Assembly (NCBI RefSeq): GCF_000416985.1
Contig: NZ_ATDL01000015.1
Coordinates: 744,001 to 808,000 of the forward strand
Reading direction: 5' to 3'
DNA from: Sphingobacterium paucimobilis HER1398
Lineage (GTDB): Bacteria > Bacteroidota > Bacteroidia > Sphingobacteriales > Sphingobacteriaceae
Length of the DNA: 64,000 nucleotides
In this document: positions 60,779-64,000 of the stretch, in pieces
How the letters are laid out: every line of letters starts with the position of its first letter
Numbering within the stretch: the stretch's first letter is position 1
Notes under the pieces: generated by a model
Databases searched by the model: none
Told to the model about the DNA's origin: nothing
Seen by the model: only the letters and a program-made list of their open reading frames with translations
Translations under genes and position numbers: made by a program

Positions 60779-61729
60779 CTATTTCAACTTTTCGATTTCT
60801 TCAACAGTCAAACCAAGAATCTCCGAGATCATCTTGATCTCAAACCCATTCTTCAACATCTTAATCGCAGACTCAATAGCTTTCTTATGCTCGCCTTCAG
60901 CCAAACCTTCAGCCAAACCCTCAGCTCTACCTTCAGCTCTACCTTCAGCCTTACCCTTGGCATGGCCAGAACGTAACGCAGAATTAAAAACGCTTTCAGC
61001 GTCCCGTCTTTGTTTTAAACTTGCTTCATATGACATCAGATCCTCCTCTTTTAATTTGCCTATCTCTCCTATAGCAAAGATACGACCAAATATCCGTTTG
61101 TCCAAAAATGAAGGCAGCTTATCCATGGTACTCAGATGCTTAAGAAGATAGAGCCATTGATCCATTATCGTCTCCAATTCCTCTGGCTGCTTATTAAAAA
61201 CAGGAAGGGAGACCATCTTATACCCTAGCTTGTCATAAAAAACCTCGTGCGTATGCTTATCACACAATGCAACGTCATAAAAATACGGGCGATCGGTCTC
61301 GCGCGACAGCACAACATTCGAGCCCCCATTCATATCAAATTCTAAAATACCTACGAAGTAAACTTCTGGCAAATGATAGTCATTTCCTTTCTTCCCTTTG
61401 GCTAGCTGCTTATTAATCAACCGTGAGGTATAGAACACAGCACGGTCTTTAAAAAACTCCTGGAATAATTGTTGAAATTCGACTATAAAAATTTCACCAT
61501 CACTACCTATGCAATGTAAATCAAAAACAACACGACGCATATCTTCCTGATCGCCATCATGCTCTACGGTCTTATACTTTAGATCGGCAATTACTTTTTC
61601 ACCTTCAAACAGACTGTTAAGAAATTCAATTAAGAGTATCTTATTTTCTTCCCGTCCAAAATAGAACTTCATCCCAAAGTCGGTTCGCGGATCGACATAC
61701 TTACCCAGATGCTTCTTTGATTTAGTCAT
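60779..61729 (-). CDS. PD-(D/E)XK nuclease-family transposase-like protein
   Basis: A 316-residue protein of the PDDEXK_2 type: DPRTDFGMKFYFGREENKIL at the N-terminus, VVFDLHCIGSDGEIFIVEFQ giving Asp...Glu-x-Gln, and FKDRAVFYTSRLINKQLAKG. The C-terminal EGRAEGRAEGLAEGLAEG repeat is followed by a tail FEIKMISEILGLTVEEIEKL like that of the Rpn gene at 47329-48249. The two proteins differ in the core but share tail and upstream flank. Its role in this locus is probably recombination or self-spread. Confidence 0.9.
   Translation of the reverse strand: MTKSKKHLGKYVDPRTDFGMKFYFGREENKILLIEFLNSLFEGEKVIADLKYKTVEHDGDQEDMRRVVFDLHCIGSDGEIFIVEFQQLFQEFFKDRAVFYTSRLINKQLAKGKKGNDYHLPEVYFVGILEFDMNGGSNVVLSRETDRPYFYDVALCDKHTHEVFYDKLGYKMVSLPVFNKQPEELETIMDQWLYLLKHLSTMDKLPSFLDKRIFGRIFAIGEIGKLKEEDLMSYEASLKQRRDAESVFNSALRSGHAKGKAEGRAEGRAEGLAEGLAEGEHKKAIESAIKMLKNGFEIKMISEILGLTVEEIEKLK
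60895..60954. repeat. five 12-bp tandem repeats coding for AEG(R/L)
   Basis: Units CTTCAGCCAAAC, CTTCAGCCAAAC, CCTCAGCTCTAC, CTTCAGCTCTAC and CTTCAGCCTTAC lie in register in the minus-strand gene. Copy number probably varies without breaking the frame. Confidence 0.9.
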
Positions 61730-61813
61730 ATCGTTTAATCATTGGTTATTAAACAAATATACGAAAATAAAACTATTAAAACTAAAATAGTTAGCAAAAA
61801 AAACCGCAATCAG

Positions 61814-61897
61814 AACATCGAACTGCTCTTCGAACACATCGACCTCCTGCAGGAGAAAGAAGAAAGGACGATGACCAAGCCAAACTCAAAAGGGTGA
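61814..61897 (+). pseudogene. C-terminal fragment of an ORF6N-type protein (second copy)
   Basis: Frame NIELLFEHIDLLQEKEERTM ends at TGA 61895-61897. It is paralogous to 48331-48432 and, like it, lies upstream of a PD-(D/E)XK gene in opposite orientation, preceded by a shared AT-rich stretch with ACTATTAAAACTAAAAT. The tail is degraded earlier than in the other copy. Confidence 0.6.
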
Positions 61898-61950
61898 GAT
61901 CGAATTTAAGGTTGTAGGACCTTAAACATCTTCTAAAATTACTTAAAGAC

Positions 61951-62304
61951 TTAAACCATGTTCTTCATTTTTATCCTATTATTACTAGCAGCGGTTTCCT
62001 TTCCCCAATCTGCGATGGACATCAACAGAGGTATCAAAGTCTTTCCGAATTTCGTAAGCTCGTAATCGACCTTTAGAGGAGCTTTATCGGTATGCACCGT
62101 CCTAGTGACTAGACCATCTTCCTCCAATTCTTTCAACTGAAGGCTCAATGTACGTTCGGTAATGGCAGGACACTCTCTTCTAAGCTCACTATAACGCTTC
62201 TTTTCAATCAAATGCAAAAGAATTACAGCTTTCCACTTACCTCCTATATACCTCATAGTCAAACTGGTGCTACAAGGAAAATCTTTATCATCTATACAAT
62301 ACAT
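61951..62304 (-). CDS. HxlR-family transcriptional regulator
   Basis: A 117-residue winged-helix protein: FPCSTSLTMRYIGGKWKAVI at the N-terminus, ITERTLSLQLKELEEDGLVT as recognition region and VDYELTKFGKTLIPLLMSIA at the end, the standard HxlR order. Cys3 and Cys10 (YCIDDKDFPCST) could make it redox-sensitive, as in some HxlR members. It is divergent from the metallo-beta-lactamase-fold gene and probably represses it through palindromes between the two. Confidence 0.92.
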   Translation of the reverse strand: MYCIDDKDFPCSTSLTMRYIGGKWKAVILLHLIEKKRYSELRRECPAITERTLSLQLKELEEDGLVTRTVHTDKAPLKVDYELTKFGKTLIPLLMSIADWGKETAASNNRIKMKNMV

Positions 62305-62344
62305 CCGTTACTATCTATCTTGACCGTTATTGCAAATATAACGC

Positions 62345-62379
62345 ACTATACATAGTTTTGCAACTATAAAAATTATAGT
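62345..62379. promoter_or_regulatory. two palindromic HxlR operator candidates
   Basis: ACTAT-AC-ATAGT at 62345-62356 and ACTATAA-AAA-TTATAGT at 62363-62379 share the ACTAT/ATAGT arms and are centred about 20 bases apart in the 83-base divergent gap between the HxlR gene and the hydrolase gene. Confidence 0.7.
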
Positions 62380-62387
62380 ATAAAATT

Positions 62388-63389
62388 ATGAACAGATCTC
62401 GATTATCCACATTCCGATTATTCGCTCTGATCAGCTTATCACTGTCGGTATTGCTTTTTAGTTTTAAACCGATTAATAGATACGGAACGACAGACCGTCC
62501 CCGCTCTGCATTAAAATTGCTTATCGGCAACTTGGAAACATATATACTATCCGATGGTGTTATATCTCTGCCATCCATCCAGCCAATTTTTGCTCCGTTT
62601 GCAACGGAACAGCAATTTATGGCCCAGCTAGAAAAACTACATCTTCCTAAGGACAGGCTGGAAGTGAGTTCGAATATCATCTTGATTAAAAAGAACAACA
62701 AACTTATCCTGATAGACTCCGGCAGCGGTCATCATATGGGCAAAAATGGGGGGCAACTGTCCACATCATTGCAGACAATCGGCATCCAGCCACAAGACAT
62801 TACTGACATCGTCATATCACACGTCCATATAGACCATGTAGGCGGTATCCTAGATGAACAGGATGGCTTTATATTTCCAAATGCACAGTATCACATCGCT
62901 CAAAAAGAACATGATTTTTGGATGTCGGACAATCCCATATTCCCAAATTCAAAGGATAATATTTCCAATATCAATTCGGGAATATTATTTGCCCAAAGAA
63001 CACTCGCTAAAATTAGCGACCGTCTGCAATTCTTTGAATATGGACAACATCTTTTTGGCTGTTTAATACCTGAGTTGGCAGAAGGACATTCTCCAGGGCA
63101 AACTATATTTACGATATATGATAGTGAAAAATCATTGAAGCACATAGTTGATGTGATACATACGCCATTTTTAGTCTCAAATCCGGAATGGGGTACACTT
63201 TGGGACGGAGATTTTGAAAAAGCAGTGCAGACGAGAAAAAAGATAATAGCTGAAGGCGTAGAAAAGGGCACCCTTTTCATGACCAGTCACTTACCATGGC
63301 CAGGTCTAGGGTTTATAGATAAAAAAGGCACAGAACACCAGTGGACCATTTTTCCCTATTCGGACCCTATAAATATAGTGATCAAATAG
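62388..63389 (+). CDS. metallo-beta-lactamase-fold hydrolase, exported or anchored
   Basis: A 333-residue protein with an N-terminal hydrophobic signal or anchor (LFALISLSLSVLLFSFKP), then an MBL fold: ILIDSGSGHH, VISHVHIDHVGG with His145-x-His147-x-Asp149-His150, ELAEGHSPGQT supplying the third metal His, LWDGDFEKA with the bridging Asp, and TSHLPWPGLGF with the last His. The architecture resembles AHL-lactonase and related broad hydrolases. Control by the divergent HxlR regulator is likely. Confidence 0.92.
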   Translation: MNRSRLSTFRLFALISLSLSVLLFSFKPINRYGTTDRPRSALKLLIGNLETYILSDGVISLPSIQPIFAPFATEQQFMAQLEKLHLPKDRLEVSSNIILIKKNNKLILIDSGSGHHMGKNGGQLSTSLQTIGIQPQDITDIVISHVHIDHVGGILDEQDGFIFPNAQYHIAQKEHDFWMSDNPIFPNSKDNISNINSGILFAQRTLAKISDRLQFFEYGQHLFGCLIPELAEGHSPGQTIFTIYDSEKSLKHIVDVIHTPFLVSNPEWGTLWDGDFEKAVQTRKKIIAEGVEKGTLFMTSHLPWPGLGFIDKKGTEHQWTIFPYSDPINIVIK

Positions 63390-63414
63390 TCATCAGAGAA
63401 TTGTTTAGTCACAA

Positions 63415-63446
63415 TTCCACGGAATAAGATTCTTTATTCCGTGGAA
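63415..63446 (+). terminator. hairpin after the hydrolase gene
   Basis: TTCCACGGAATAA (63415-63427) pairs exactly with TTATTCCGTGGAA (63434-63446) around GATTCT. A 13-bp perfect stem 26 bases past the stop, without a long T run. Confidence 0.75.
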
Positions 63447-63591
63447 AACCATTACACCTCTTTTCTAGCATGTGTTGCTACACTCCGCAGATGACTAGAG
63501 GTGCAGAAAGCCTAAAGTGTCCTCTCGAAACTCATGAACTATATGTAGCTTACACACAGAACATGATCGGTCTGCCAGATTGTAAAAATAA

Positions 63592-63618
63592 AAATGTCCT
63601 CATAATTAGAGGACATTT
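63592..63618. terminator. hairpin in the convergent intergenic region
   Basis: AAATGTCCTC (63592-63601) pairs with GAGGACATTT (63609-63618) around ATAATTA. It lies between two convergent genes in a 265-base stretch whose only open frame (63470-63658) has no convincing coding character. Confidence 0.65.
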
Positions 63619-63712
63619 CCAGACATCGCATCAGAACATGACGCAACATCACTTATGAAGAACAATTTATAACAAACTAAGGCTGGAAAGGCTTAATTCA
63701 GTTGCCCCAACT

Positions 63713-64000
63713 TCAGTCGACTTCAATATTAACCCAAATCGGTGGATGATCTGAAACCTGGGACAAGGGTAGTTTTTCTCCCAACTGCATCTCTGTCTCT
63801 ACCTTGCTGCCTTTAAATACCGGCTTATGACCTGTTCCATTATCACTATACAGGACGTAATCAATCGTATTTCTTAATTTTCCATCATTGTAAGTCAATG
63901 GGGTCACAGAAACGAAAGACTGCGCCAATATATTATAGGCTTCATTCGTCGTATTATTGATATTCAGATCTCCAGCAAGATAGACGGGTTTATTCAATTT
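63713..64000 (-). CDS. endonuclease/exonuclease/phosphatase-family protein, C-terminal part
   Basis: The frame is open to the window edge (KLNKPVYLAGDLN), so the N-terminal part is cut off. The visible 95 residues carry AGDLNINNTTNEA with the catalytic Asp and Asn, DYVLYS, and SQVSDHPPIWVNIEV with the final SDH motif of the EEP fold, as in sphingomyelinase-like secreted phosphodiesterases. Which substrate it acts on cannot be told. Confidence 0.85.
   Translation of the reverse strand, partial: KLNKPVYLAGDLNINNTTNEAYNILAQSFVSVTPLTYNDGKLRNTIDYVLYSDNGTGHKPVFKGSKVETEMQLGEKLPLSQVSDHPPIWVNIEVD

Noticed and set aside
61814..61897. Short plus-strand frame as a functional toxin or small protein.
   Set aside because: It has no start codon and is clearly a decayed copy of the ORF6N tail also seen at 48331-48432.
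63470..63658. 62-codon frame starting MCCYTPQMTRG, checked as a possible truncated SOS-associated peptidase.
   Set aside because: The catalytic Cys2 context (MCGR/MCYH) does not match, the frame crosses a hairpin, and no other family motif is present.

Overview
The window looks like a chromosome segment of a Bacteroidota bacterium, most likely Sphingobacteriaceae (Sphingobacterium-like). This rests on paired SusC/SusD genes, a FecR/ECF-sigma pair feeding an STN-domain SusC, a TamL-type lipoprotein next to TamB, DUF6266 and DUF5675 genes, and a tRNA promoter that fits TTTG-N19-TAnnTTTG exactly. No rRNA, CRISPR array or integrase was seen.

1-13.6 kb is a patchwork of small genes and debris. 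It holds an endonuclease/exonuclease/phosphatase-fold protein, an IS481-family element (1619-2657) bounded by AAAGTTAT repeats, a TPR histidine kinase with its LuxR-type regulator, a lipoprotein with a truncated paralogue remnant, an OmpA-like lipoprotein followed by a broken lipoprotein gene, and an IS21-family element (9383-12016, ATAAC duplication) that splits an AsmA-like gene in two.

13.6-29.7 kb is core-like: SemiSWEET, an AI-2E family permease, a YkuD-fold lipoprotein with Ser in place of the catalytic Cys, a PAS histidine kinase, tamB-tamL, an ECF sigma factor, a DUF488 protein, a phytochrome-like kinase without an obvious bilin cysteine, a DUF2383 protein and tRNA-Leu(CAA).

29.7-37.4 kb is an accessory block that appears richer in G+C by eye. 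Leftward genes are two tiny membrane proteins, DUF5675, DUF6266, a helix-turn-helix protein, a LytTR regulator with its LytS-like kinase, an LpxL-like acyltransferase and an unlisted 46-residue Cys-containing peptide. Rightward genes are an AraC-type regulator and an unknown 297-residue protein. The divergent promoter region between the two groups carries nested inverted and direct repeats. This is one candidate for an undescribed peptide-linked signalling locus.

37.6-44.1 kb is a SusC/SusD/TlpA-like operon whose SusC N-terminus has absorbed dispersed repeats. 44.1-51.2 kb is a hot spot with a repeat-rich gap, an XRE regulator behind two identical-format operators, GNAT, a truncated PIN protein, KilA-N with a 26-bp palindrome, Rpn-family nucleases and their fragments, a MutS tail, and a coupled AAA ATPase/TOPRIM-like pair that is the best defence-system candidate.

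51.3-60.5 kb is a complete regulated uptake locus: ECF sigma, FecR, SusC with STN domain, SusD and an S9 peptidase. The end of the window has a second PD-(D/E)XK protein, a divergent HxlR regulator/metallo-beta-lactamase-fold pair with palindromic sites, and the edge of another endonuclease/exonuclease/phosphatase protein. All calls are from reading the sequence; no searches were run.
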